This document shows positions 1 through 10,619 of a stretch of 64,000 nucleotides of DNA, piece by piece; the first letter of the stretch is position 1; every line of letters begins with the position of its first letter. This DNA comes from Biomphalaria glabrata. Lineage: Eukaryota > Mollusca > Gastropoda > Planorbidae. Below the pieces are notes generated by a model. The model saw nothing but the letters and a program-made list of their open reading frames with translations, searched no databases and was not told where the DNA came from. Made by a program: the position numbers and the translations under genes. The DNA lies in the NCBI RefSeq assembly GCF_947242115.1, contig NC_074723.1:29599043-29663042 (forward strand), written 5' to 3'.

Positions 1-149
1 TGTTGGTTCTGTCGTTGTTACGGGAGATGTAGCGTCTATTGCAGTCGGCTCTGTAGCTGTTGTGGTTTTCGCTTCAATCCTGGTGGATGTACTCATTGTG
101 GTTGTTTCCGATGTAGACGTTGCTGTGGTAGCAATTTTAGTTGGGGGCT
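1..149 (-). CDS. Thr/Ser-rich mucin-like stalk exon (partial)
   Basis: Minus-strand exon running off the left edge. It opens after a good acceptor (TTTTCAG at 150-156) and reads 49 residues with no stop, very rich in Thr, Ser, Pro and Ala, with runs such as ETTTMSTST and SPVTTTEPT. This composition is typical of O-glycosylated mucin-like stalks of secreted or surface proteins. The acceptor phase (two bases completing a codon) exactly matches the phase left by the donor of the apple-like exon at 1784-1931, so the two probably belong to one gene. The family and cell location are inferred from composition only; the rest of the gene lies outside the window. Confidence 0.6.
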
Positions 150-554
150 CTGAAAATTTGAGAATAAGCAGATTAAGTAGCATTGTTAGTGTGCACCTGT
201 TATTGTGCTAAACATTTTATTTCAAATATAAAAGTAAATATTCACATAGGAATAGTTACATTATTTTGAATATATTTTGAATATTTTTTGAATATTATAG
301 TAAGGTATAAAGAAGTAAAGAAGTATGTAAGCCTACTTTTATAAACACTAAATATTCTTTCCCAAAAGGCGCCTCACGATGAACGTGCAATTCTTCTATT
401 GCATGTAGTGCCCATCCAATCCACTATACGCTGCATGAGAAATCAAATAAATCAATTTGTTTCGCTGATCTAAAGTTGCTTTCACAAACTTACCAACACA
501 CGTATCATAAAAACCCGCCCTACATTTTCTTCTCTTTTAATTGGGATTGGGGGA

Positions 555-885
555 GATTCATCATTATGTTAGAAATAAACGAGTAGTCATTCTCTGGACC
601 TGCCAAGGTCGAGTTTCTCTAAAGAGAAACGAAATTCATCGTAGTTCCTTTAACAGTTTCCACTGAGGAATTTTTCGGTGATGTGGCAGGTCTGCAGCAG
701 TACCGCCCTCTGACAGGCAACGAGAATGTTCCTAGGAATGTTAAGGGCCTTGAAGGTATTTGTGAGGTCAGTTATTATAGACGCTTAATCTCCAAGCCTA
801 GGTTCCCATATTTTCTTTCTTTTTCTATCTCAGTTTTTCTTAAATTATGAGACAGTGGTACTGCGATGTCGATAATGGTAGAGGT
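555..885 (-). mobile_element. LINE 3' fragment, restriction-like-endonuclease type
   Basis: Matches the longer minus-strand copy at 20110-20776 almost throughout, including the C-terminal residues around LLQTCHI. The longer copy carries a zinc-knuckle-like stretch and an RPD endonuclease motif like those of R4/Dong-type non-LTR elements. This copy is 5'-truncated and lacks the part between the two conserved blocks. Confidence 0.6.
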
Positions 886-904
886 TATTATTATTATTAT
901 TATA

Positions 905-1445
905 CAAAAATATTAACCAATGACCTAAATTCTGCCAAGTCACTAGTTTTCCTGGTTAGCTCAGGCAATCCATTCCCTGCTCTAATAGCACTAGGGAAGA
1001 AGGAGTATTTGTACAAATTTGTCCTAGCATATGGGACGAGGAATGTGCCTTTACCTTTGTGTCTTTCTAAGTATTTTATTAAATTGTGTTTTTGTATTTG
1101 AAGATTATGGATCAGTGATTAATGTATAATTGCTACTTTACTTTAAAGTCTTCTATCCTGAAGGCTTTCTAAATTTAGTGATTTTACTAAAGGTGTTACT
1201 CTAGTCAAAAGTGATATTTGTTTGTTATGAATCTCACTGCTCTATTTTGTGTCTGTTCCAGTTTCTTAATGTTTTCTGAAGTTGAGGGGTCCCAAACAGA
1301 GGATGCATATTCTATTATTGGCCTAACCAAGGTTAAATAATATTTTAGTTTTATGTTCTTATTGGATTTATAGAAATTTCTTTTAATAAACCCTAATGCT
1401 TTGTTTGATTTTTTGATAGTTTCATCAGTATGGGAATTTCATGAC
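905..1445 (-). mobile_element. LINE A 3' fragment (CR1/jockey-like reverse transcriptase tail)
   Basis: Reads on the minus strand as the last third of the same reverse transcriptase found on the plus strand at 34770-36450, including the stretches around YASSVWDP and FFPSAIRAWNGLP. It is 5'-truncated and has frame breaks; a dead copy. Confidence 0.75.
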
Positions 1446-1783
1446 AGTTTTTCATTTCATTCTTTTGTACGCTTTTCATAATATTAAATTAATATACACC
1501 TTTCTATCCTTCTTTTGAGTTGCTCTTTATCTACAGCTGCGATCATATTAGAGAACCCATATAAAACAAATATGGCTAAAGTCAAGGCTGACAGGTCAAG
1601 GCTACTATCAAACCACATGCAATCGTAGCAATATGTGTTGGGTTAAAGTCTCGGAAAGTGGGTCAAGGTCGCCCAAGTTTCTTTGTAGTGTAAAGTAGTG
1701 TCTGGTCATAGAGTGGATTTTAAACATATTAAAAGACATTTGAAAGTCTTGACATGTAATATCCCACACTTAGAAGTACGTAC

Positions 1784-1931
1784 CTGTACACTCTTTGATG
1801 AACACATTGACGCCAAACTCAAAATATGTTTTACTGAGTACTTCCTCCGAGGCCAGCTCACATAGTCTCTGAGAAACGTCGTATCTGGAAAGTCGACATT
1901 TTGAGTCTGCTAGACATTTACTCACACACTC
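1784..1931 (-). CDS. PAN/apple-like domain exon
   Basis: A 148-nt exon between the acceptor TTGGATACAG and the donor AG|GTACGT. It encodes 49 residues beginning ECVSKC. Five cysteines are spaced C-x3-C-x5-C-x11-C-x22-C, the pattern of the second half of PAN/apple domains, which bind protein or carbohydrate in secreted proteins. The first half of the domain would have to come from the preceding exon. It starts in phase 0 and ends in phase 1. The next exon (1-149) starts in the matching phase, and the candidate preceding exon (4870-6921) ends in phase 0. Apple assignment rests on the cysteine spacing alone. Confidence 0.6.
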
Positions 1932-2105
1932 CTGTATCCAATAAAAAGAAGTTTTAAGTTATTATACCGATAAAAGAAAAGTATAACATTTTTATTTCAA
2001 CAGCCAAGGGTGTGTCTTACCTATTCCACTGGGAAATTTGATATATAAATATAAAGCTAACAGACTTTCACAAGTCTAGTCATCCCTATTCCAGAAACCA
2101 AAAAA

Positions 2106-2195
2106 AAAACAAGGTTACAAAGAGAGTTTGTGTTAAAAATAAACTCAAAATCGGACCCCGAAGTGGTCCACCCAGGCAGGTAAAAAGGCAGGAAT
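2106..2195 (-). repeat. Dispersed repeat core, copy 1 of 3
   Basis: About 90 bp shared with 23146-23240 and 36577-36668 (both plus strand). All copies carry the core AAACCTGCCTTTT, a GGACCACTTC box, and CACAAACTCTCTTTGTAACC. No coding content; the family is not recognised. Confidence 0.6.
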
Positions 2196-3344
2196 TCAAT
2201 ATTTTCAGAAGGAATATCAGAATTAAATTATATAAAAGAGAAGAATGGAGAAAGAAGGTTGACAGATCTTGTGTGGTGCCCCATAGGTCCAGCACACCAA
2301 GGGTTAGGTGAAAGTGAATGTAAAGTTAGATCTGAACCTGGCTTAACTGGTGTCTTATAATGATTATCTAATGGTCAAATTGTTTAGTAAAGGTTCATTC
2401 TCTTATTCGAAGCGTCAAGAAAAAAAACATGTCCTTAATAAAAAGAATCCTTTAGTTTGGACTTCTATATGTTGGGATGTTTCGTTCAGTTCACGCGATA
2501 ATATGAAATATATAATAATTATTAATTGATGCTTTACATTATGTTCCACTTATATGCATACTAAATAGATTTTTTTCCCTTTAAAAATAAAAGTAAACAT
2601 TTGTTTGTAAATGTAGTAAATAGTATGACAGAACTTACATAACTGTGCAATACAATTGTAAAAATAAAAATTTTGACGAAAAATCTAAATCCGTTTGCAC
2701 AAAATTGCTAATCATATTGTATGTTTTTATTTCCCCTACAAAATCTTTTCTAGTTTAGGAGATCTAAACGGGACGGACTGACAGACAAACCACACAAAAC
2801 TAATAGCGTTTTTTCCCCTTTCGGGGGCGCTAAAAGAAAAACAAAAACAAAACTTACATTAATCTTAGTTGTATTAATTAGTTCCGAAAGGTTGTTAACG
2901 CCGGAAGTGGTAATGGTTCTAAGCCCACCATTACCTATAAAATGCTTCCAATGGCACGCGTTAATTAGTCTGGATCAGTCATGTAATTAAATTTGTAATA
3001 GAACTAGACTGACAATAATAAATCTGTGCCAACTTGAATTATTATTATCGATTGTCTTTGTTCAATGCAATTTCATGCTTTTAGCTTCTTAATGCGCTAT
3101 GATCCTATTACTTGTCTGGACTAGATGGGAAAAGGAGGAGGTGAAAAAGTGGGTACCATTGTGAATGTTACCGCTATCGCTTTTTAAATGCATTTTATAA
3201 CTATAAAAAAAAGTTTTGCGACTTGAATTTAAAATCGAGAGCTCAAGCCTCCTCAAACCAACTCACTAACTACTGCGAAAGCGAAGTGCTTATGAAAAAA
3301 AGATGGTATAGTTTCAAGGCAACGACCTGACTCTCGCCACAAGT

Positions 3345-3455
3345 ATAAATGGGACTAATTTAACTTATACCAACACATCTGTCAAGTACAATTTCTTTCC
3401 CTTGCACGATATCAAACAAAATAATTAATTACAAATAGTTAATTAAAGTAACAGT
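3345..3455 (+). repeat. AT-rich dispersed repeat, copy 1
   Basis: Shares the blocks TTTCCCTTG, GATATCAAACAAAATAATTA and the following ATTAATTA-rich run with copies at 10620-10885, 11225-11380, 18490-18885 and 39700-39895. The longer copies continue into a GTGCAAAGTTTCAAC block and end near CCAGACAGACAGAG. Non-coding; the family is unidentified. Confidence 0.55.
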
Positions 3456-3546
3456 CGTTTTCCAAAATCATACTAGGTTCAAATCGCGAATAACGAGTCG
3501 TATATTGTAATTTCGCCTCTGCGGTTTTAATGATGACAATATCTTA

Positions 3547-3584
3547 CCATTAGGAGTATTTTGTCTATAAAATACTCCTAATGG
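3547..3584. repeat. Perfect 16-bp inverted repeat with 6-bp loop
   Basis: Arms CCATTAGGAGTATTTT and its exact reverse complement flank GTCTAT. A diverged relative of the right arm occurs near 2938-2965, so this is probably the end of, or a palindrome within, a dispersed element. Confidence 0.7.
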
Positions 3585-3599
3585 CATGCGTCTCAAATA

Positions 3600-4125
3600 G
3601 CCTCTGACAACTAAGTCCAGCACCTGGCCTGCTCGCGTGGCTTAGATATTAAGCCCGGCGAAACTGCTCTTACTAACAGGTGAAGGGGTGAAGGCGGATT
3701 ACTGGCGCCACAAAACCGGGAGCTTCGGGCAGATGGAGCTAGTCAGCCTAGTAAGGCAGTTCCTCTAGGAGAGGGGTACGCTGCCTTGCGGTACTGAGGC
3801 TTCAGGAGACAACCTCGAGGAGAAATCAGGAGTGAAGCCCTTTAGGCGTTGGGAGTATCAGCTATGAAATTCCCTCCGGCAGCTTCTGCAACTGAGTTGG
3901 TGCCAAATGTAATGCGATGCGTTCCTTTGGATCACATCAGCAAGGTCGAGAGAGGGATCATGACACATGGGCCACCCATGACCCCTTTATCCAAGGCCCA
4001 GGAATGCGCCCCGGAGAGGATCCCCATCTCAAGATTAAGCCAAAACCAGTGACTCAATTGGGCACATCCATTGCCTTTCGAGACAAAAGGAGCCATATAA
4101 TATCTCACCAGTCCTAGACGAAAGT
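3600..4125 (+). mobile_element. Probable LINE 5' region or untranslated remnant
   Basis: This block is clearly GC-richer than its surroundings and contains only short overlapping open frames with no recognisable domain. Composition resembles the GC-rich 5' region that precedes the endonuclease of the LINE at 8455-9580. No direct match was found inside the window, so the assignment is weak. Confidence 0.3.
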
Positions 4126-4230
4126 TTTTCTAATTTTTTAGTCTGCCTAAATTTGGAGAATTTCTAATAGATGAGTCCTTGCAAAAATATAATATAGATT
4201 TATGACCTAGTTAATTTCATTTATAATAAA

Positions 4231-4750
4231 GAGGCGCGGTGGCTGAGCGGTAAAGCGCTTGGTTTTCGAACCAAAAGTCCCGGGTTCGAATGTTTCCGAA
4301 GACTGAGATTTTTAATTTCGGGATCTTTGAGCGCCTCTGAGTCCAGCCAGCTCTAAGGGTACCTGACATTAGTTGTGGAAAGTAAAGGCGGTTGGTCGTT
4401 GCGCTGGCCACATGACACCCTCTTTACTTTGGTGGGAAGCGTGGTCGAGAGGCCAAGTGCGCTTGAACTTGGCTTGTCTTGGCTACCTAGAAGGGGGCTC
4501 GAGGTTCGACACCCGACTCGGGCAGAGTTGCGTTTACTGAGCGCCTAAAGGCAGCACGGAAAACCAACTCCTAGATACCCCCTTCCCCAAACTGGTCCAC
4601 AAATGAGATTGGACCAAAGCGCTCTGAGCATGAAAGTAGCGCTATATAAAAGCTATAAATATAAATATATAACCGTAGACCACATAAACAGATGGCCTTT
4701 AAATCATCTGCCCTATAGACCACAGGATCTGAAAGGGGAACTTTTTTTTT
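4231..4750 (+). mobile_element. SINE1 (tRNA-derived), split by SINE2
   Basis: The head has RNA polymerase III A-box (TGGCTGAGCGG) and B-box (GGGTTCGAAT) sequences. The body carries the family hallmarks GCGCCTCTGAGTCCA and GGCCACATGACACCCTC and ends near the ATCATCTGCCCTATAGACCA block. The element is interrupted at about 4431-4670 by a second SINE, after which its 3' tail resumes. Other copies lie at 8011-8284, 21785-21955, 32068-32132, 51921-52156, 53095-53340, 53841-54108 and 59266-59515. Confidence 0.8.
4431..4670 (+). mobile_element. SINE2 (tRNA Ser/Leu-like head) inserted in SINE1
   Basis: The head has an A box TGGTCGAGAGG and a B box GGTTCGACACC. The body carries GATTGGACCAAAGCGCTCTG and the 3' end GCGCTATATAAAAGCTAT followed by an AT-rich simple tail. 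It lies cleanly between the two halves of SINE1, so it is the younger insertion. Minus-strand copies lie at 15309-15758 and 25686-25897. Confidence 0.75.
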
Positions 4751-4869
4751 CTATTTTTATAATAAAGACAGCCTGCGTATTGATTTGCGAGTTGTGAGAC
4801 ACTTTCAGAAGCTACGCTGGATTTTAAAAGGAAACTCATTCTTGAATATTTTCCCATTAATTATCTTAC

Positions 4870-6921
4870 TACTCCTTCAACTGATGTGTTTATAAGGTTT
4901 GTGATATAGATAAACTCATTGACAATATCTTTAAATCTAAACTCATTGACTATATCTTTAAATCTAAACTCATTGACTACATCTTTAAATCTAAACTCAT
5001 TGACTACATCTTTAAATCTAAACTCATTGACTACATCTTTAAAACTAAACTCATTGACTACATCTTTAAATCTAAACTCATTGAATACATCTTTAAATCG
5101 AAATTCATTGACTACATCTTTAAATCTAAACTCATTGACTACATCTTTAAAACTAAACTCATTGACTACATCTTTAAATCTAAACTCATTGACTACATCG
5201 TTAAATCGAAATTCATTGACTACATCTTTAAATCTAAACTCATTGACTACATCTTTAAATCTAAACTCATTGACTACATCCTTAAATCTAAGCTCATTGA
5301 CTATATCTTTAAATTTAAACTCATTGACTACATCTTTAAATCTAAACTCATTGACTACATCTCTAAATCTAAACTCATTGACTACATCCTTAAATCTAAA
5401 CTCATTGACTACATCTTTAAATCGAAATTCATTGACTACATCTTTAAATCTAAACTCATTGACTACATCTTTAAATCTAAACTCATTAACTACATCCTTA
5501 AATCTAAGCTCATTGACTTTATCTTTAAATTTAAACTCATTGACTACATCTTTAAATCTAAACTCATTGACTACATCTTTAAATCTAAACTCATTGACTA
5601 CATCATTAAATCTAAACTCATTGACTACATCCTTAAATCTAAACTCATTGACTACATCTTTAAATCTAAACTCATTGACTACATCCTTAAATCTAAACTC
5701 ATTGACTACATCTTTAAATCGAAATTCATTGACTACATCTTTAAATCTAAACTCATTGACTACATCTTTAAATCTAAACTCATTGACTACATCCTTAAAT
5801 CTAAGCTCATTGACTATATCTTTAAATTTAAACTCATTGACTACATCTTTAAATCTAAACTCGTTGACTACATCTTTAAATCTAAACTCATTGACTACAT
5901 CCTTAAATCTAAACTCATTGACTACATCTTTAAATCGAAATTCATTGACTACATCTTTAAATCTAAACTCATTGACTACATCTTTAAATCTAAACTCATT
6001 GACTACATCCTTAAATCTAAGCTCATTGACTATATCTTTAAATTTAAACTCATTGACTACATCTTTAAATCTAAACTCATTGACTACATCTTTAAATCTA
6101 AACTCATTGACTACATCATTAAATCTAAACTCATTGACTACATCCTTAAATCTAAACTCATTGACTACATCTTTAAATCTAAACTCATTGACTACATCCT
6201 TAAATCTAAACTCATTGACTACATCTTTAAATCGAAATTCATTGACTACATCTTTAAATCTAAACTCATTGACTACATCCTTAAATCTAAGCTCATTGAC
6301 TATATCTTTAAATTTAAACTCATTGACTACATCTTTAAATCTAAACTCATTGACTACATCTTTAAATCTAAACTCATTGACTACATCATTAAATCTAAAC
6401 TCATTGACTACATCCTTAAATCTAAACTCATTGACTACATCTTTAAATCTAAACTCATTGACTACATCCTTAAATCTAAACTCATTGACTACATCTTTAA
6501 ATCGAAATTCATTGACTACATCTTTAAATCTAAACTCATTGACTACATCCTTAAATCTAAACTCATTGACTACATCTTTAAATCGAAATTCATTGACTAC
6601 ATCTTTAAATCTAAACTCATTGACTACATCTTTAAATCTAAACTCATTGACTACATCCTTAAATCTAAGCTCATTGACTATATCTTTAAATTTAAACTCA
6701 TTGACTACATCTTTAAATCTAAACTCATTGACTACATCTTTAAATCTAAACTCATTGACTACATCTTTAAATCTAAACTCATTGACTACATCATTAAATC
6801 TATCACTTATTATCGTGCAGTCTTGTGCAGTCCATTTGTTTGTATGACAAATTTGGAAATTGGAAGCAGGATCACAATAGCGATCGGGCCCCAACATAAT
6901 CGCTGTTAAGAATGTACCGTC
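4870..6921 (-). CDS. Candidate exon encoding ~70 copies of a 9-residue repeat
   Basis: Minus-strand open frame of 684 codons between an acceptor (TCATTACAG at 6922-6930) and a strong donor (GTAAGA at 4864-4869). It opens with 41 unique residues containing RYCDPASNFQIC and KWTAQDC, a cysteine/aromatic pattern reminiscent of the last half of a CBM14 chitin-binding (peritrophin-A) domain. About 70 units of FKDVVNEFR follow, then 14 unique residues. Entry and exit are both phase 0, which fits the apple-like exon at 1784-1931 downstream. Against it: a 27-nt unit without stops stays open whatever its role, and the opposite strand is also open. The frame continues to a stop at 4861 if the donor is unused. 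Confidence 0.4.
4912..6802 (-). repeat. 27-bp minisatellite, about 70 copies, with higher-order structure
   Basis: The unit is TTGACTACATC plus TTTAAATCTAAACTCA on the plus strand. A marked variant (plus-strand GCTCATTGAC, minus-strand Phe to Leu) recurs at 5292, 5508, 5805, 6021, 6291 and 6669. The steps are 216, 297, 216, 270 and 378 bp, all exact multiples of 27 (8, 11, 8, 10 and 14 units). This indicates blockwise duplication and unequal exchange that kept the register. Length is always a multiple of three, so the reading frame is never disturbed. Confidence 0.95.
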
Positions 6922-8010
6922 CTGTAATGAGTAAGACCTTTCTACAGGGAACAGTTCCAAGGTAGAGAAAGAGAGGCGGATAAAAAAAAAACGATGGAGG
7001 ACAAATAAAAAGAGTGCACGACCTGACAAATAGAGAGATATGTTGGTGCCCTAAAGCTACAACAGACAGGTGAAGGTAATGCGGAGGATTCCAGCTAAAC
7101 GTCGCCTCAGCGTGGCGCCTCCGTTGGAAACGTCTAGTAGTGGAACTAGATAGGCTAAGTACGAGTAGTGAACCAGGCCCTGCAGGGCTTCCCTGGGTGA
7201 GCTTTTTTTTTTCTCTCACTCGGGGTTAGGATGGAAAAAACGCCCGGAACCCAGTCCAAAAAGTCCACCCACGCCGTTCCACAAACGGGGTCGTCATTAG
7301 AACTAGGAGCCTTGAGTGGCGACCCTCGCAAGGAATAGTGGCGGTAACAGTATAAGAATATAAGACAAACTCCCCGCAGCCAGCACTGTTCTCGGCCACT
7401 TATAGCGAGTGGGTCTAAGGAACTGGAACGGTGCGCTGTGTACGCGGCACGGCCCGGTTGTGCCCATTCAACCAATATGGCTGTCTACCGCTGGGAGTCC
7501 TCAGACAAGACACAGGAAACCCCATGTCCAGGCCTGGTTGTTGGATAAAAGCCTCTCTAACGACCAACGGGATGATGGCGCCTAAGGCGCCGACGCCCTA
7601 CTGGACTTCACTGAAGGTGAAGGTAAAGGTGATGACACGTCAAGGTTTCCCCCTTTCGCCTCTTGAACGATTCTCCACCCTCTAGATCCGACACTGCATA
7701 AGCTCCGGCCGAATATCAAATTTTACTATCCGGTCATATCCGGCTCCGGCAGGATATCAAAAAGTACTATCCGGTGCACCCCTAGTTTTAAGTAAGTTGT
7801 TGTAACTCTTATTACATACGTCTTCGGTCTTTGTAGTTATCGAACTTGTTTCTGGTATGTTCTTGTTAATGTTCTTCTTCATCTTACAAGTGACTGTGAA
7901 CAGAATGACACATAGTTAGAGGCACACACTAAAACTGTTTCAATAGATATATATTTAATAAGTCCAGAGTTCTAGTAAAAGTTTAAAGAAAAGTATTTAA
8001 AAAAAAATAG
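6922..8010. other. GC-richer repeat debris, no gene recognised
   Basis: About 7060-7685 is GC-rich, with overlapping short open frames on both strands and no domain; it resembles untranslated LINE sequence. About 7686-7786 ends in a block resembling a hAT transposon terminus (CCGGTGCACCCCTAG). The rest is AT-rich with nothing recognised. Any exon upstream of the 27-bp repeat exon would be expected here or further right, but none could be identified. Confidence 0.35.
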
Positions 8011-8284
8011 TAAAGTTCCCTTTTCAGACCTTGCCATCTATAGGGCAGATGATGTAAAGTGCATCTGTTTCAGTAGCCTACGATTTTACGAGGGTGTCAT
8101 GTGGCCAGCACAACGACCAACCGCCTTTACTTTTCCCCAGCAAATGTCATGTACCCATTAGAGATGGGTGGGCTCAGAGGCGCCCAAGATCCCGGAATTA
8201 AAACCCCAGCCTTCACCAGGATTCGAACCCGGGACCTCGCTACAGAAGCCAAACGCTTTACCGCTCAGCTACTGAGCCTCCCCA
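8011..8284 (-). mobile_element. SINE1, nearly full length
   Basis: Minus-strand copy with intact order: head with B box (GGGTTCGAAT on the minus strand), GCGCC and TGAGCCCACC body, GGCCACATGACACCCTC block and 3' AAAGGGAACTTTA end. Confidence 0.85.
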
Positions 8285-8454
8285 GAGTTCTAATACTAAT
8301 GAGATACCTGGTGAAAAATATACTTTTAAATTGGTAGCAACTACAAATGTTAATTTCTTTGCTAAAAAATTATTTTTTTTGTACAGAAATAAGATAATAA
8401 TTCCTTAAATTTTATCACAGTAACAGTTATCAAATCTGTCACCTGATGCACATA

Positions 8455-9580
8455 CCTTGCCGTGTGTGACAGCTTGATTGCCTCAATGCCCCTCAGAGCT
8501 ATACCTGCGGGAGCTCATCGCTCCTGGCAGGTACTACCAAGCCGGACAGGTCTGTTAGGAAAGAGACAGACAAAAGGTACATTCCCCTCCCCGGGACATA
8601 GGGGTTGTGCGATAGGCCAACAATCTGTCCACGGAAAAAAATAGTGTTATAGAAACCAGAGCGAAAACACAAACACTAAAATTGTCAGCGGCGAGAGTAG
8701 AGCTCCACAAAGGAGACTTATAAAGCTGTGCAGGGGAAACTCGAACGAATCCTGTGAAGCTGACCACTCTACTTAAACCAATGAAAAAGAAACACTTCCT
8801 TATTCAGAAGGCAGCATTTAACTTGGGAACATGGAATGTCCGTACTTTACTAGAACCAGTTAGATGTGCACAAGTTGCCAAAGAAATGGCCAACTACAAA
8901 CTACAGATCCTGGGAATGAGTGAAGTTCGATGGAACACATTCGGGGAAACAAGAGTGCAATCAGGGGAAACCCTTCTCTTCTCTGTAAAAAGGAAAAGGA
9001 AGATGACTTACATGAAAATGGTGTTGCACTACTACTAAACAAGGAAGCTTTCAAAAGTCTTTTAGAATGGGAACCAGTTTCAGAACGAATTATTAGAGCC
9101 AAATTTTTTGTCTAAGTTCTACAAGGCTGTCCTACTGTATGGTTCTGAAACATGGAGAACAACTGAAGCGACTATAAAAAAAAAAGTACAGACCTTCATC
9201 AACAGATGCCCGAGAAATATCCTAAAAATACACTAGTACGACAAAGAAGAAAACACCAAACTGTGGGAGATGAGTGGGCAGAAAAATATAGAGGTGCAGA
9301 TCTTAGAGAGGAAGTGGAGATGGATTGGTCACACCCTTAGAAAAGATAACAGCAACAGAGCTAGACAGGCCTTAGAGTAGATCCTTCAGGGAACAAGACG
9401 TAGAGGAAGACCAAAAAGAACATGGCGACGCAATATACTAGAGGTAGCCGAGAGGACTGGAAAGAGCTGGGAAGCCATCAAAAAACTAGCAAGAGACTGT
9501 GGAGAGTGGCGTGTTCTTCTCGAGGCCCTCTGTTCCATGAGGAACCCAAAGGAATGTTGATGATGAACAGTTATCAAATG
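8455..9580 (+). mobile_element. LINE with APE endonuclease start and RT tail, internally deleted
   Basis: A GC-rich leader (8455-8765) precedes an endonuclease N-terminus (8810-9115). It shows LGTWNVRTL with the conserved Asn, then MSEVRWN with the catalytic-type Glu. The frame shifts once inside this domain. From about 9110 it jumps to a C-terminal part with LLYGSETWR, KWRWIGHTLRK and RGRPKRTWRR. The reverse transcriptase palm is missing, so this is an internally deleted, non-autonomous copy. The family is that of the craniofacial-development-protein-2-like LINEs common in molluscs. Confidence 0.75.
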
Positions 9581-9611
9581 ACGTCCTGTGCTAAAAATGT
9601 CAGGTATTAAC

Positions 9612-9801
9612 TGTTATATCTTATCTTCTATGATACAGACATTACTTTAAAAAAAAAGAAGATGATTACGTCCTACGCGTCATACATTTAGTCATGCATA
9701 TTTACCAATGACCTAAATTCTGCCAAGTCTCATGGTTTTCCTGACTAGCTTAGGCAACCCATTCCATGCTCTAATAGCACTAGGGAAGAAGGAGTATTTA
9801 C
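9612..9801 (-). mobile_element. LINE A 3' end fragment
   Basis: Minus-strand copy of the last ~190 bp of the element at 34770-36450, including the NPFHALIALGKK-coding block and the non-coding tail with ACGTCCTACGCGTCAT. Confidence 0.75.
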
Positions 9802-10146
9802 TTCACTGTGAATTATTTCACCATGGTTTATTTCCCCTTTGCTTTACACTTCATTGTCCTATAGTATTAGGACATTTGTCCTAAGCTAACTTCTAGTCTG
9901 CGTCGTCTTTAGTTAGAAAGATCAAATCAACACATTTCTATCGTTCTTTATTCCTTTTAGGACTTGGTTCTAAACCACAAGACAATCAAATAGCCTTATG
10001 GCTTTAGTGTTGAGTTGTCAACTACAAACTACCTTGATTTATGCAGAATCTGTTGTAGCAATATATCCCGAAAACACCACAATAGCAAGTCTTGCAGTCG
10101 TCAGATGACATCACTTCACCATTATTGTAACTCTGTTTATCAAAAA

Positions 10147-10147
<1 letters not shown>

Positions 10148-10213
<66 letters not shown>
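10148..10213. repeat. Compound microsatellite (TA)n(GA)n
   Basis: About 33 bp of alternating T/A directly followed by about 32 bp of alternating G/A. Confidence 0.95.
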
Positions 10214-10217
<4 letters not shown>

Positions 10218-10619
10218 GAAATGTATTTAGACTTAAAAAGGCCCTTAGCTATTTGAGATATTGGGCCCATTGTTAGTTCGTATTATAAATATATATATAT
10301 ATCAGGGGTGTATCGATTCTGTTATAACAGAGCAGTATTATAATCGATAAAACCAATCACAATAAGGATTTTCACGCAACAATGCATATAGATAAAGTTG
10401 GCGAAGAAGAAAGGATCAAATGAAATGAAAATGATCCAGAGTGTTTTCAACTAAAGTTCTTAATGAACATATTTTTTTTCTAAATATAGAGATAGTTCAT
10501 TTTTAGCACGTGACTTTACAATGATAATAAGGAAAATAAAAAAAAATCATTAAAAAAACAAAACAAGGCCTATCTAAGGGAATTTACTCCGCACTTACAT
10601 CTATATTTTTCAAAATTAA

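Larger units (their letters stand above)
150..1783 (-). other. Intron of the apple/mucin gene with LINE debris
   Basis: Inferred intron between two phase-matched minus-strand exons. It holds two LINE 3' fragments, at about 555-885 and 905-1445 and both minus strand, separated by a short TTA repeat. About 150-550 and 1450-1783 are AT-rich with nothing recognised. Confidence 0.5.
1932..4869 (-). other. Inferred intron of the apple/mucin gene, packed with repeats
   Basis: Holds a dispersed repeat core (2106-2195), a LINE C-terminal scrap (about 2200-2330, plus strand, with EEWRKK and SCVVP), SINE-like and AT-rich dispersed repeats (2720-2840, 3345-3455), a 16-bp inverted repeat (3547-3584), a GC-richer LINE-5'-like block (3600-4120) and nested SINEs (4231-4750). 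No host exon was recognised inside it. Confidence 0.45.

Noticed and set aside
4231-4300. Possible tRNA gene (A and B boxes, anticodon-like loop)
   Set aside because: It is the head of SINE1; the sequence continues into the shared SINE body and the acceptor stem does not pair.
4919-6847. 642-codon plus-strand frame (LNLNSLTTS repeats)
   Set aside because: It starts and ends within or just beyond the array with no supporting flanking exon; the minus frame has better splice and domain context, though neither is proven.
7686-7786. Possible hAT element ending CCGGTGCACCCCTAG
   Set aside because: Only one end is recognisable; kept as a note inside the 6.9-8.0 kb entry rather than as an element.
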